Part shown: positions 9,562 through 18,325 of the stretch, piece after piece
How positions within the stretch are numbered: position 1 is the first letter of the stretch
Layout: the number at the start of each line of letters is the position of its first letter
NCBI GenBank assembly: GCA_015206945.1
Contig: JADEXV010000038.1
Span: 1 to 43,218, forward strand
Direction of reading: 5' to 3'
Source: Nostocales cyanobacterium LEGE 12452
Lineage (GTDB): Bacteria; Cyanobacteriota; Cyanobacteriia; Cyanobacteriales; Nostocaceae
DNA: 43,218 nucleotides
The notes under the pieces: generated by a model
Database searches by the model: none
Told to the model about the DNA's origin: nothing
The model's input: only the letters and a program-made list of their open reading frames with translations
Translations under genes and position numbers: made by a program

Positions 9562-10749
9562 TTAGCCCAATAATCGCTGCCACGTTAGTTCTTTTGTCGC
9601 TTCATCCCAATACCAGCGTAATAAATTAGCAGGTTGACTCTTGGTAATTCCAGGCAAACCAATTGCTTGTCTAGGTGCATCTGTAGCTAATAAAATGGCA
9701 GTCTCTACGTCACAAATTCCCCACTTCAACAAATTTTGCACTCCCACTAATAAGGGTAAAGTCGTCCCAGATAAAGTGCCATCCGCTAGTCGTGCTGTAC
9801 CGTTTTTAACTTCAATTTCCCGACTGTCCCAAGGATACACGCCATCGGGTAGCCCCAGAGGTGAAAGAGCATCGCTGACGAGGAACAACCCTTTTTCGTA
9901 ATCACTGGCACGGAGTAATATTTGCAGCATTGTGGGCGAAACGTGTTCACCATCAGCAATAAAACCACACATGACATCAGGATGAGTAATTGCTGCCCCT
10001 AATAATCCTGGTTCGCGGTGATGTAATGGTGGCATGGCATTGAAAGCATGAGTTACCATCGTTGCACCGAGTTCAAAAGCAAGTAGCGCTTGGGCAGATG
10101 TTGCCTGAGAATGTCCTAAACTAACGGTAATTCCCAAAGAACGCAAATATAGAATTACTTCGCCAGTGGGATCTAACTCCGGCGCTAAAGTTATGACTTT
10201 TACGACGTGGGCATAATCTCCCAAAACCCGCTTTACCTCGTCAATTGTTAAGGGTAATAAGTACTCTGCTGGGTGTGCGCCGCGCTTTTGGTAATTCAAA
10301 AATGGGCCTTCTAGATGGACTCCGAGAATCTTGGCAGATGACCTCACCCCCAACCCCTCTCCGTCAACGGAGAGGGGAGTAAAATTAGCAATAACTGCAA
10401 GCGATCGCTGAATCTTTTCTACTGAAGTTGTCACAAGTGTCGGTAAAAATCCATCTACCCCGACATCCCACAAAAATTGCGTTATTTTCTGGAGTAGATG
10501 AGCATTTTCAGCCGTTAAATCAGGAAATGCCAATCCCAAAGCACCGTTAATTTGCAAGTCAACCCCACCCAATGAAATCCAGTCGCCAGCTACATCTATT
10601 ACGGATGCACGGCTGTCTGCTTTTATTGCACCCATTGGCAAGATTTGCTCAATTATGCCCTTTTGATTAACCAAGAGCATCTGCAAATCTTTGTAACCAG
10701 TCACTCTAGCATTGATAATATCTACAGGATTTTGTGTTGCTTGGGTCAT
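9562..10749 (-). CDS. nagA: N-acetylglucosamine-6-phosphate deacetylase
   Basis: Removes acetate from GlcNAc-6-phosphate, feeding amino-sugar recycling or catabolism. Family motifs are all present: LGGVDLQINGALG, the metal-binding HLEGPF, LGHSQA, THAFNAMPPLHHREPG, ADGEHVSP and the catalytic LVSDALSPLG. I start it at the ATG at 10749 (MTQATQ); the frame is open to a TTG-type start at 10800, but those extra residues are not family-like. Directly before KILGVHLEGPF lies an in-frame insert (PLSVDGEGLGVRSS) encoded by a perfect palindromic repeat, described separately. The gene diverges from purE. No nagB or PTS gene is nearby, so recycling seems likelier than import. Confidence 0.92.
   Translation of the reverse strand: MTQATQNPVDIINARVTGYKDLQMLLVNQKGIIEQILPMGAIKADSRASVIDVAGDWISLGGVDLQINGALGLAFPDLTAENAHLLQKITQFLWDVGVDGFLPTLVTTSVEKIQRSLAVIANFTPLSVDGEGLGVRSSAKILGVHLEGPFLNYQKRGAHPAEYLLPLTIDEVKRVLGDYAHVVKVITLAPELDPTGEVILYLRSLGITVSLGHSQATSAQALLAFELGATMVTHAFNAMPPLHHREPGLLGAAITHPDVMCGFIADGEHVSPTMLQILLRASDYEKGLFLVSDALSPLGLPDGVYPWDSREIEVKNGTARLADGTLSGTTLPLLVGVQNLLKWGICDVETAILLATDAPRQAIGLPGITKSQPANLLRWYWDEATKELTWQRLLG
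10341..10384. repeat. Palindromic repeat inserted in frame within nagA
   Basis: Perfect 11-bp arms at 10354-10364 and 10367-10377 with a 2-nt centre, inside a CCTCACCCCCAACCCCTCTCC-type unit. This unit is a familiar interspersed repeat in cyanobacterial genomes. It codes for about 12-15 extra residues before the first metal-binding motif of NagA and keeps the frame open. Confidence 0.75.
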
Positions 10750-10872
10750 CATACTGACAAGAAAAGAGCTAAATCTGATTTTAGATGCAACCAACATCAA
10801 TGAATCAATTCAAACAATGCCAATAGATGAGATGATGATCCGCATCACCTAGCTTTTATAAGCTAGCTCAAA

Positions 10873-10900
10873 TAATTTTGAATTTTGAATTTTGAATTAT
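10873..10900. repeat. AATTTTG tandem repeat before purE
   Basis: About three and a half units of TTTTGAA(T) directly upstream of the purE ATG. A similar unit precedes cysT at 14520-14540. This is a short tandem repeat of the Nostoc type. Confidence 0.6.
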
Positions 10901-10901
10901 T

Positions 10902-11420
10902 ATGACTCCCCTAGTTGGTATTATCATGGGCAGCGATTCCGATTTGCCCACTATGAAAGATGCGATCGCAGTTTGTGAAGAATTTGGCATTGAGAGCGAA
11001 GTGGCGATCGTTTCGGCTCACCGCACCCCAGAACGTATGGTGCAATATGCTCAACTTGCACACCAACGCGGTATTAAGGTAATTATTGCTGGCGCCGGTG
11101 GTGCTGCCCATCTACCTGGAATGGTAGCGTCTTTAACTCCCCTTCCTGTGATCGGTGTTCCTGTACCCACCCGCAACTTACAAGGTGTAGATTCTTTGTA
11201 TTCTATTTTACAGATGCCTGGTGGTATTCCTGTGGCAACAGTAGCGATCGGTAATGCCAAAAATGCCGGTCTTTTAGCAATACAAATCCTCGCAACTCAT
11301 CAACCAGAATTGTTAGAAAAAGTGCAACAATATCGTCAAACCCTATGTGAATCAGTAATTGCAAAGCAAGCAAAACTAGAACAATTAGGCTATGAGCAAT
11401 ATTTACAGCAAATGTTTTAA
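10902..11420 (+). CDS. purE: N5-carboxyaminoimidazole ribonucleotide mutase
   Basis: Class I PurE, which converts N5-CAIR to CAIR in purine synthesis. Motifs: [10 protein letters not shown] (residues 9-18), [10 protein letters not shown] (38-47) including the catalytic His, [14 protein letters not shown], and the [22 protein letters not shown] block. The length of 172 residues is typical. No purK lies next to it, as is usual in cyanobacteria where pur genes are scattered. The ABM-domain gene follows after 19 bp and may be cotranscribed. The call is firm. Confidence 0.96.
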   Translation: MTPLVGIIMGSDSDLPTMKDAIAVCEEFGIESEVAIVSAHRTPERMVQYAQLAHQRGIKVIIAGAGGAAHLPGMVASLTPLPVIGVPVPTRNLQGVDSLYSILQMPGGIPVATVAIGNAKNAGLLAIQILATHQPELLEKVQQYRQTLCESVIAKQAKLEQLGYEQYLQQMF

Positions 11421-11439
11421 GATAATTCGTAATTGACAA

Positions 11440-11739
11440 ATGACTAACCAAACTATTCGCGTAGTTGCCCGTATTACTGCTTTGCCTAACAAAGTAGAAG
11501 AACTAAAAGCGGTACTGTTGGAACTCATTGAGCCAACTCGTCAGGAAGCAGGTGCGATTAAGTATGAACTTTTGCAAAACCAGTACGACCCTACAGACTT
11601 TACTTTTGTAGAGGAATGGACTTCTCATGAAGCCCTGAATAGTCATCTAGATTCACCCCATTTCCAAGCAGCAGCAGCTAAACTCGAAGGTTTAGTGACT
11701 ACTACACCCGATATCCGCCGCTACCATCTTTTGGCATAG
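11440..11739 (+). CDS. ABM-domain protein, putative quinol monooxygenase
   Basis: A 99-residue dimeric ferredoxin-like fold protein of the antibiotic biosynthesis monooxygenase (YgiN-like) family. It shows the usual pattern: VVARITALPNKVEELKAVL at the N-terminus, then EAGAIKYELLQNQYDPTDFTFVEEW and the helix with HLDSPHFQ. Relatives such as YgiN oxidise quinols without cofactor, but many members have unknown substrates. It lies 19 bp after purE, which may be transcriptional convenience rather than shared function. Confidence 0.88.
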   Translation: MTNQTIRVVARITALPNKVEELKAVLLELIEPTRQEAGAIKYELLQNQYDPTDFTFVEEWTSHEALNSHLDSPHFQAAAAKLEGLVTTTPDIRRYHLLA

Positions 11740-11892
11740 TGTCATCATGCTAACTAAAAGCAGACTCTTTTGTTTTGGGGATCATTTGGCATATCTCAGC
11801 CTTAAATTCTAAGATTGAAGCGATCGCTCCAGAATCAATGCAGCATTCTGAAGTATCTTGATCCTGAGACCTTAGTCAAAAATTGAGAGCTA

Positions 11893-12699
11893 ATGTGCCA
11901 ATTGCTCGGAATGAATTGCAATGTTCCAACGGATATTTGCTTTTCTTTTGAAGGGTTTTCTGCACGGGGAGGAAAAACGGATGACCATCGCGATGGTTGG
12001 GGCATTGCTTTCTTTGAAGGAAAGGGATGTCGAATGTTTTTAGACGCTCAACCTTCTGTTGCTTCTCCGGTAGCTGAGTTTGTGCGGAGTTATCCGATCC
12101 ACTCAACCCATGTCATAGCCCATATCCGCAAAGCTACTCAGGGTGAAATTGCCCTACACAATTGCCATCCTTTCCGCAGAGAATTGTGGGGTCAGTATTG
12201 GGTGTTTGCCCACAACGGTAATTTGCCAGATTTTGATCCAGAAAATTTGGGCTTTTATCAAGCCGTAGGTGATACCGATAGTGAAAAAGCATTCTGCATG
12301 ATGCTAGAAACATTGCGATCGCGTTTTCCTAAAGGTAAGCCTGACATAAAGGAACTATACCCTGTACTGCAAGAAATTACTGGTGCAATTGCAAGATTGG
12401 GTATATTTAATTACTTATTGTCAGATGGAGAACACTTTTTTGCTTATTGCTCAACTAAACTCAGCTACATTGTTCGCCAAGCGCCCTTTGCTGCTGCCCA
12501 TTTAATTGACCAAGACATGACCGTAGATTTTCGGGAGGTGACTACTGAACACGATCGCGTTGCTGTCATTGCTACTACACCCCTGACTGATAACGAAGTT
12601 TGGACACAAATTCAACCTGGAGAATTACTAGTTTTTCAGGACGGCTTGCCTCTGAAATACAGCATCAGTCAGCATACAGAATTCAGAATTCAGGAGTAA
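11893..12699 (+). CDS. Class II glutamine amidotransferase, YafJ family
   Basis: A 268-residue Ntn-type amidotransferase domain without a fused synthase. The nucleophile is Cys2, exposed after Met removal. Family motifs are DGWGIAFFEG (residues 34-43), IAHIRKAT, the VFAHNGNLPDF oxyanion region and GDTDSEKAFCMML. Known members hydrolyse gamma-glutamyl amides, but the substrate of YafJ proteins is not settled. It is a relative of the EgtC amidotransferase further right in this window. A good hairpin terminator follows at 12802-12836. Confidence 0.9.
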   Translation: MCQLLGMNCNVPTDICFSFEGFSARGGKTDDHRDGWGIAFFEGKGCRMFLDAQPSVASPVAEFVRSYPIHSTHVIAHIRKATQGEIALHNCHPFRRELWGQYWVFAHNGNLPDFDPENLGFYQAVGDTDSEKAFCMMLETLRSRFPKGKPDIKELYPVLQEITGAIARLGIFNYLLSDGEHFFAYCSTKLSYIVRQAPFAAAHLIDQDMTVDFREVTTEHDRVAVIATTPLTDNEVWTQIQPGELLVFQDGLPLKYSISQHTEFRIQE

Positions 12700-12801
12700 A
12701 ACACACTTTATACCTGAGTAACAGACGAATCGTTGCGTACCTAACTAACTTGAAATCTGCTGTATGTATTCAGTTAAAATAAGTAGTTAATCTATAATTT
12801 T

Positions 12802-12836
12802 CCCATTTAGATAATTTCTAGATGGGTTTTGTTTTT
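12802..12836 (+). terminator. Rho-independent terminator
   Basis: Stem arms 12802-12810 and 12818-12826 (9 bp, one G-U pair), 7-nt loop, followed by TTTTGTTTTT. It lies about 100 bp after the YafJ-type gene. Confidence 0.75.
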
Positions 12837-13157
12837 AATACTATTCATGACTTACTTTATGTTGTTGCGCTGCGTTGAGCGAAACCAATGTCTAAAATGG
12901 GCTACACCTAAGCTACAACAGACTTTTCTCAAAAATTAGCTATTCCCTAGCAAGTTGCTTGATGTACTAGATCGCTGATTGCGGTCGCAATTTGATAGTT
13001 GAAATTGAAAGTATTTTTAATTGCTCACAAAACTGATAAAATCTCCATATTCTTTGTCAAAAATATGATGTTTTTTGGTATTTGTAACTAGATATATGGA
13101 ATCATCCAGTATCATAAAATGATATAACTGTATTCCCATCAGTTATCTGTAGATTTA
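12837..13157. other. Upstream region of the sulfate permease operon
   Basis: About 320 bp of non-coding DNA after the terminator and before sbpA. It should contain the sulfur-responsive promoter. It is AT-rich near 13020-13140 and shows a partial interspersed repeat around 12862-12890. I see no clear ACCGTAG motif like those of the other sulfur genes here. Confidence 0.4.
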
Positions 13158-13171
13158 GGGGAGGAAATGGA
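13158..13171 (+). promoter_or_regulatory. Strong ribosome binding site of sbpA
   Basis: GGGGAGG at 13158-13164 is 7 nt before the ATG at 13172. A second ATG at 13167 is too close and out of frame. This supports the upstream start and hence translation of the unusual long leader. Confidence 0.7.
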
Positions 13172-14368
13172 ATGAGTTTGTGGCAACGCCCACTGAAAAG
13201 ATTACAAGCGATGTCTTACGACAAGCTGCTTCTCTCCGAGACGCTACGCGAACGCATCTACGCTGAACATAGAGCGTATCGGTTCAGACTAAATTCGCTC
13301 AAAGGCTTTGTATCACTCTTTTTGGTAGGGACTGTATTGAGTGTGGCGCTTGCCGCCTGCTCTGGTGGTGGAACTGGGAGTAATTCTGCCTCTGAAACCC
13401 CTGGTGCTAGTGCTACCCCTGTGGCTGCCAGTAAAGATAATGTTGAATTAACTCTAGTTTCCTTTGCTGTCACCAAAGCGGCTCACGAAGCAATTATTCC
13501 TAAGTTTGTAGAACAGTGGAAGAAAGATCGTAATCAAACTGTCGTCTTCAAGCAAAGCTATGGCGGATCTGGTTCCCAAACTCGCGCCGTTATTGATGGT
13601 TTGGAAGCAGATGTTGTTCACTTGGCACTAGCTGGAGACACCTCAAAGATTGAGAAGGCTGGATTGATTCAGCCAGGATGGGAAAAAGAAGTTCCCAACA
13701 ATGGTATTGTGTCCAAATCAGTTGCAGCATTAGTCACTCGTCAAGGCAATCCTAAAGGCATCAAGAACTGGGCAGATTTAGCCAAAGATGGCGTCAAATT
13801 AATTACTGCTAATCCCAAAACATCAGGCGTTGCTAAGTGGAATTTCTTGGCACTATGGGATTCTGTGATTAAAACAGGTGGCGATGAGGCGAAAGCTACT
13901 GAATTTGTGACTAAAGTTTACAAGAATGTGCCAATCTTACCTAAAGATGCACGGGAAGCTACTGATACATTCGCCAAGCAAGGACAGGGTGATGTCTTAA
14001 TCAACTACGAAAACGAAGTTATTTTGGCACAGCAAAAGGGCGAAAAGGTTGAGTATGTTGTTCCTGACGTGAATATATCCATTGACAATCCGATCGCTGT
14101 CGTCGATAAAAACGTCGATAAGCACGGAACCCGCGAAGTTGCTGAAGCTTTTATCAAATACCTCTATACCCCAGAAGCACAGCAAGAGTTTGTCAAATTG
14201 GGATTCCGTCCTGTGGATGAAACTATAGCTCAAACTAAAGAAGTTACAGACAAATTTCCCAAGGTGAAAACTTTGGGTACAGTTGCAGACTTGGGCGGTT
14301 GGGAAGCAATTGATAAGAAGTTCTTCGCAGATGGGGGCGTGTTTGACAAGATTCAAGCCCAAAAATAA
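13172..14368 (+). CDS. sbpA: Sulfate ABC transporter substrate-binding lipoprotein
   Basis: Periplasmic sulfate/thiosulfate receptor that delivers substrate to CysT/CysW. Family blocks include ELTLVSFAVTKAAHEAIIP, KQSYGGSGSQTRAVIDGLEADVV, NPKTSGVAKWNFLALW, GQGDVLINYENEV and GFRPVD. The signal peptide ends in the lipobox ALAAC with Cys63, so it is a lipoprotein. The n-region before the hydrophobic core is about 40 residues, far longer than normal. Residues about 14-35 are encoded by an interspersed repeat (13209-13262), so the leader seems to have been enlarged by insertion. It heads the sbpA-cysT-cysW set. Confidence 0.95.
   Translation: MSLWQRPLKRLQAMSYDKLLLSETLRERIYAEHRAYRFRLNSLKGFVSLFLVGTVLSVALAACSGGGTGSNSASETPGASATPVAASKDNVELTLVSFAVTKAAHEAIIPKFVEQWKKDRNQTVVFKQSYGGSGSQTRAVIDGLEADVVHLALAGDTSKIEKAGLIQPGWEKEVPNNGIVSKSVAALVTRQGNPKGIKNWADLAKDGVKLITANPKTSGVAKWNFLALWDSVIKTGGDEAKATEFVTKVYKNVPILPKDAREATDTFAKQGQGDVLINYENEVILAQQKGEKVEYVVPDVNISIDNPIAVVDKNVDKHGTREVAEAFIKYLYTPEAQQEFVKLGFRPVDETIAQTKEVTDKFPKVKTLGTVADLGGWEAIDKKFFADGGVFDKIQAQK
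13209..13262. repeat. Interspersed repeat inside the sbpA leader
   Basis: Contains the core CTTCTCTCCGAGACGCTACG, the same class as the repeats at 3021 and 41580. It is in frame and encodes part of the n-region of the SbpA signal peptide. Confidence 0.65.
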
Positions 14369-14420
14369 TTCGTAATGACGCTCGCGGACTCGCTACCGCT
14401 GCGCTAACGTAATTCGTAAT
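14367..14420. repeat. Repeat module flanked by AATTCGTAAT direct repeats
   Basis: AATTCGTAAT occurs at 14367-14376 and 14411-14420, bracketing a 34-bp GC-rich unit (GACGCTCGCGGACTCGCTAC core). The left copy includes the sbpA stop codon. Related TTACGAATTA and ATTACGAA units follow at 14476-14497. The structure looks like a short repeat inserted into a tandem repeat. Confidence 0.65.
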
Positions 14421-14544
14421 TCTGACTCTACAACTTTCTTTTCTCCAGAATTAAAAGTAGTTGGTCTGTGCTTGAATTACGAATTAGCAATTACGAACAC
14501 TGTCAAAAAGCTCCTTGTGAATTTTAAATTTTGAATTTTTCACT

Positions 14545-15405
14545 ATGACATCTGTATCTCCTTCTGTGGAAGTTGAACGCAAAACGCCATTCTGGAAGAG
14601 ATTGGGGCGAGTTCCTTGGACTTGGCGAATCACCATTGCATATCTGACGGTGATGTTGTTTATCCCTATAGTTGCCATGTTTCTGAAAGCAAGCACAGAA
14701 CCTCCATCTAGGTTTTGGGCGATCGCAACCAGTGATATCGCACTAGCAACATACAACGTAACTTTTGTTACAGCAATATTTGCCGCCTTACTCAATGGCG
14801 TATTTGGTACTCTAATTGCTTGGGTTCTGGTTCGCTACGACTTTCCCTTAAAGCGCTTGATTGACGCCACAGTAGATTTACCCTTTGCACTACCAACTTC
14901 TGTAGCAGGGCTAACTCTGGCAACAGTTTACAGCGATAATGGCTGGCTAGGTTCGCTACTAGCACCACTGGGAATTAAGGTATCTTTTACCCGCACAGGA
15001 GTAGCGGTAGCAATGATATTTATCTCACTACCTTTTATCGTGAGAACTGTGCAACCCGTACTTCAGGAAATGGAACGGGAAATTGAAGAAGCCGCCTGGT
15101 GTCTGGGTGCTTCTCAATGGCAGACCTTCTGGAAAGTGATTTTGCCACCTTTATTTCCCACAATTTTGACTGGTGTTGCCTTGGGTTTCTCTCGTGCAGT
15201 TGGAGAGTATGGTTCGACTGTGATTATCTCTTCCAATACGCCCTATCAAGATTTGATCGCACCTGTGCTGATTTTCCAACGGTTAGAGCAGTATGACTAT
15301 TCTGGTGCAACAGTAATTGGCATAGTTTTACTATCAATTTCGTTGGTATTGTTATTGGCAATTAATTTCTTACAAGCATGGGCAAGGCGATATGACAGTA
15401 GATAA
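14545..15405 (+). CDS. cysT: Sulfate ABC transporter permease CysT
   Basis: One of the two inner-membrane permeases of the sulfate/thiosulfate importer. The 286-residue protein has an N-terminal cytoplasmic stretch, about six membrane segments and the binding-protein-dependent transport (BPD) loop [23 protein letters not shown] that docks the ATPase. Family features include [15 protein letters not shown] and [16 protein letters not shown]. It lies 176 bp after sbpA with repeats between, and overlaps cysW by 14 bp, which indicates translational coupling. The ATG at 14545 is preceded by an AATTTTG-type repeat rather than a strong binding site. Confidence 0.95.
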   Translation: MTSVSPSVEVERKTPFWKRLGRVPWTWRITIAYLTVMLFIPIVAMFLKASTEPPSRFWAIATSDIALATYNVTFVTAIFAALLNGVFGTLIAWVLVRYDFPLKRLIDATVDLPFALPTSVAGLTLATVYSDNGWLGSLLAPLGIKVSFTRTGVAVAMIFISLPFIVRTVQPVLQEMEREIEEAAWCLGASQWQTFWKVILPPLFPTILTGVALGFSRAVGEYGSTVIISSNTPYQDLIAPVLIFQRLEQYDYSGATVIGIVLLSISLVLLLAINFLQAWARRYDSR

Positions 15406-16267
15406 GCCAAGTTTTCACTCATCTGCATCTGAGACACATACGGCCAAGCCTAAAGAGCAGAAGAGTTGGGTGCCAATAGTTTTAATTGGGATAGCGATCG
15501 CCTATTTAGCCTTAGTTCAATATATCCCGGCAATTAACGTTTTTATCCAAGCCTTCAGCAAAGGAGTTGGGCCATTTCTGTCCAACCTGACGCGACCAGA
15601 TTTTCTCAGTGCAGTTTGGTTGACATTTTTGCTGGCTTTGATTTCTCTGCCTGTGAATACTGTATTTGGTTTATGTGCAGCTTGGGCGATCGCTCGTCAT
15701 AAATTTCCTGGACGCGCCGTAGTTTTGAGCATTATTGACCTGCCTTTTTCGATTTCGCCCGTAGTTGCAGGATTAATGATTGTGCTACTTTATGGACGCA
15801 ATGGCTGGTTTGGCCCTTGGCTCCAAGCCCATGATATCAAGATTATCTTTGCCTTTCCAGGTATGGTACTGGCTACAGCCTTTGTGAGTATGCCCTTTGT
15901 GGCGCGGGAAGTGATTCCGGTTTTAGAAGAATTTGGTAAGGATCAAGAAGAAGCTGCTAGAACTCTAGGTGCGAAAGATTGGCAGATATTTTGGCGCGTC
16001 ACACTGCCTAGTATCCGTTGGGGTTTACTCTACGGTTTAATTTTGACCAATGCCAGAGCAATGGGTGAATTCGGAGCGGTTTCCGTCGTATCTGGTAACA
16101 TTGCTGACCAAACCCAGAGCCTACCATTATTTGTAGAAGACGCTTACAAACAATACGAAACGGAAGCTGCTTTCTCTGCGGCTGTACTGTTAGCGTTGTT
16201 AGCAGTAGTAACCTTGGTGTTGAAGGAGATTCTAGAACGGAAAACCCGCATTAAAGATGTTGAATAG
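15392..16267 (+). CDS. cysW: Sulfate ABC transporter permease CysW
   Basis: Second permease subunit of the sulfate importer, 291 residues, with about six membrane spans. The ATPase-docking loop is [21 protein letters not shown], and [20 protein letters not shown] and [16 protein letters not shown] are typical of CysW. It overlaps the end of cysT by 14 bp. The expected next gene, the ATPase cysA, is absent from this window; instead a NIL-domain gene follows after about 150 bp. The ATPase must therefore be encoded elsewhere. Confidence 0.95.
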   Translation: MTVDKPSFHSSASETHTAKPKEQKSWVPIVLIGIAIAYLALVQYIPAINVFIQAFSKGVGPFLSNLTRPDFLSAVWLTFLLALISLPVNTVFGLCAAWAIARHKFPGRAVVLSIIDLPFSISPVVAGLMIVLLYGRNGWFGPWLQAHDIKIIFAFPGMVLATAFVSMPFVAREVIPVLEEFGKDQEEAARTLGAKDWQIFWRVTLPSIRWGLLYGLILTNARAMGEFGAVSVVSGNIADQTQSLPLFVEDAYKQYETEAAFSAAVLLALLAVVTLVLKEILERKTRIKDVE

Positions 16268-16354
16268 AAAAATCAAGCGATTATAGTTATCTTTTGAATA
16301 GGATACAAGCAAATCATGGGACATGGTACGAGCTACCTAGTACCTATCAGGTAA

Positions 16355-16364
16355 TTACCGTTAG
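16355..16364 (+). promoter_or_regulatory. ACCGT-type motif upstream of NIL gene
   Basis: TTACCGTTAG lies about 55 bp before the NIL gene start. It is a weak match to the ACCGTAG motif seen upstream of other sulfur genes in this window. Function unproven. Confidence 0.25.
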
Positions 16365-16416
16365 GGTTAAGAGTAGTTCTGTACCAATCCCGATTAGGGA
16401 TTGAAATAACTCAGAT

Positions 16417-16683
16417 ATGGCTACTGACAATACACTTACCAATAAACGGATTCGACTCAGAATTCCTAAAGATTATCACCAGGAACCTGTTATTTCTCGC
16501 CTGGTGTCTGACTACGGACTGATTGTGAATATCACGGCAGCGATTTTGGGAGCCAATGCTGTCGGAGATGGTTGGTTTGACCTTGAACTCCAAGGAACAG
16601 ATGCACAAATTCAAAGCGGTTTAACTTATCTCCGCGATTTGGAATTGGAAGTCTGGGATGATACTAAAGCAAGCGATTGGTAA
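16417..16683 (+). CDS. Small NIL-domain protein
   Basis: An 88-residue protein made of one NIL domain (about residues 10-80). The recognisable core is the strand IRLRIPKDYHQEPVISRLVSDYGLIVNI followed by GDGWFDLELQG. NIL domains occur at the C-terminus of MetN-type ABC ATPases, where they bind methionine and regulate transport. Stand-alone versions in cyanobacteria sit by sulfate-uptake genes, as here directly after cysW. A role in sensing a sulfur amino acid or sulfur state is a reasonable inference. Its closest relatives in the window are the three NIL pieces at 20353-21423. A clear hairpin terminator follows. Confidence 0.88.
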   Translation: MATDNTLTNKRIRLRIPKDYHQEPVISRLVSDYGLIVNITAAILGANAVGDGWFDLELQGTDAQIQSGLTYLRDLELEVWDDTKASDW

Positions 16684-16739
16684 GGGTTATAGCAACACAA
16701 ACAGTTTATTTATCTGGTTTTAAGAGAATCGTAACCCGC

Positions 16740-16773
16740 AGATCCCCGACTTCGTAAAAGTTGTCGGGGATCT
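16740..16773 (+). terminator. Stem-loop terminator after the sulfate/NIL genes
   Basis: Perfect 11-bp arms (AGATCCCCGAC at 16740-16750 and its complement at 16763-16773) around a 12-nt loop, then TTGTTTATTAT. This stem is also a widespread cyanobacterial repeat. Confidence 0.75.
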
Positions 16774-16813
16774 TGTTTATTATGAATGATTCAGAATTGC
16801 TGTAGTAGTTTTT

Positions 16814-18325
16814 CTACAAAAGCGTATACCAAATACCGTTATCATTTTGACGTAAAATCCGGTATCTTCCCTCAAGAAATTCTAGCATTCTGGGAAAATT
16901 TCTGTTGATAGTAGGCTGCTGAATATAATCAATAAAGATATAAGGAGGCTTAGATGAATCTAACTCTTCTAGAAGTTTTGTCCATTGCTCAGGCAGAAAA
17001 TATTCAAGTGCCCAACCACGTAGTGATGTTGCCTGAGTCCGATTAGAAAAGTAGTAAATAGATGGATCGCCAGCTACATAAATCTTACCAGGAAGACTTC
17101 CTGGTTGGGAGATAAATTCAGCCTCTGAACGAAGAGATGGATATTTTTCTCTAAAAACAGCCTGATATTTAAATCGTGTATCTTCAGCTAAAGCAAAATT
17201 GTTATTAACCAGAACAACACTCTTTTTTAGAAGAGTGTGCGATAAAGGGAAGAAAAACAAAAATATCAGCAGAATTGTAGTAAATGGGGAACTCAATTTT
17301 TTTAAAGACTCCCATAAAACATCTAATCCTTTAGTAGCTAAAATCCCTAAAGGTACAAACAATAGTAAATAATGGTATTCCCAAAATGCGCCACGTTGTA
17401 GAGCAATCACACCCAAAGCAAAAATACACCAAATCACAAGTAGCAAAGTCAATATATTCTTAGACTTACGCAATGATACATCTACTGCAACCGTAGCAGC
17501 TAAAAGTAGAGGGTAAAAATTATTTAAGAACCATTTTATTCCTGCAAAAAGCCCACTTGGGTTAAATTGGGAATTAGCAACAATCCGAGGTGGATATAAA
17601 AAAAATGTTTCATACAAAATTGGTAAACTATTAAACCAGGCAAAATAGCTAACAATAAATAAAATAGGAAATATAATCCCCATAAAAATGGGAATAAAGA
17701 TTTCTACAAATACTTTTGGAATTGGCTGCCGTTTGATAAGCAAAGAATATATCAAAGTAGTTAGCCAAAAAGAAAGTAATATTAGCAAAAGTATTAATTT
17801 AAATGTGATGACAATTCCACCAATCAAGCCTGATAGTAAAAGTATAAAAAATCTTTTTCTACCTTCATATTTAAAAGATTGAGAAGTCAACCAAACACAA
17901 GTAAATAAAGGCAAACTAACCAGTGCCTCTACTTGAGTAAGATGCCAAGGCTGTGAAACAGTATAGTAAACGCCAACCGTTAACAGAGGTACTAGACTTG
18001 CGATTATCGGATGCTGAAAATAGCTTTTTAGACTCAGCAACAATATTATAGACAGAAACACCATGTAAATAAGTTCAAAAAGATGGATGCCAATCTCATT
18101 AAAACCAAATAAAGTTCCTGCCAAAAAGTAAAAGCAAAAAATCCCCGGTTGCTTCACATCCCAGAAATCACGATAAAGTAACTTACCTTGTTGCATTTCC
18201 AAAGCACCAAGCCTAAAAAATGCTTGATCTCCGTCAAATGGAAAAGGCAAATGTATAAGACCAATAATCACAATCCCAATCAAAACGAGAAAGTCAATTT
18301 TATTTAATTTAGTAATATTAATCAT
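16814..18325 (-). CDS. Membrane glycosyltransferase-like protein (GT39/ArnT type)
   Basis: A protein of about 503 residues from the ATG at 18325. It has 10 or more membrane segments and a short soluble C-terminal domain. The first large outer loop carries acidic residues after the first span (PFPFDGDQAFFRLGALEMQ, then DFWDVKQPG), the hallmark of GT-C glycosyltransferases using polyprenyl-phosphate sugars. The C-terminal part (KIYVAGDPSIYYFSNRT, PPYIFIDYIQQP) resembles the periplasmic domain of such enzymes. The substrate is unknown; glycosylation of lipid, polysaccharide or protein is possible. It is AT-rich and interrupts the sulfur genes, with no apparent functional link to them. Confidence 0.78.
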   Translation of the reverse strand: MINITKLNKIDFLVLIGIVIIGLIHLPFPFDGDQAFFRLGALEMQQGKLLYRDFWDVKQPGIFCFYFLAGTLFGFNEIGIHLFELIYMVFLSIILLLSLKSYFQHPIIASLVPLLTVGVYYTVSQPWHLTQVEALVSLPLFTCVWLTSQSFKYEGRKRFFILLLSGLIGGIVITFKLILLLILLSFWLTTLIYSLLIKRQPIPKVFVEIFIPIFMGIIFPILFIVSYFAWFNSLPILYETFFLYPPRIVANSQFNPSGLFAGIKWFLNNFYPLLLAATVAVDVSLRKSKNILTLLLVIWCIFALGVIALQRGAFWEYHYLLLFVPLGILATKGLDVLWESLKKLSSPFTTILLIFLFFFPLSHTLLKKSVVLVNNNFALAEDTRFKYQAVFREKYPSLRSEAEFISQPGSLPGKIYVAGDPSIYYFSNRTQATSLRGWALEYFLPEQWTKLLEELDSSKPPYIFIDYIQQPTINRNFPRMLEFLEGRYRILRQNDNGIWYTLL

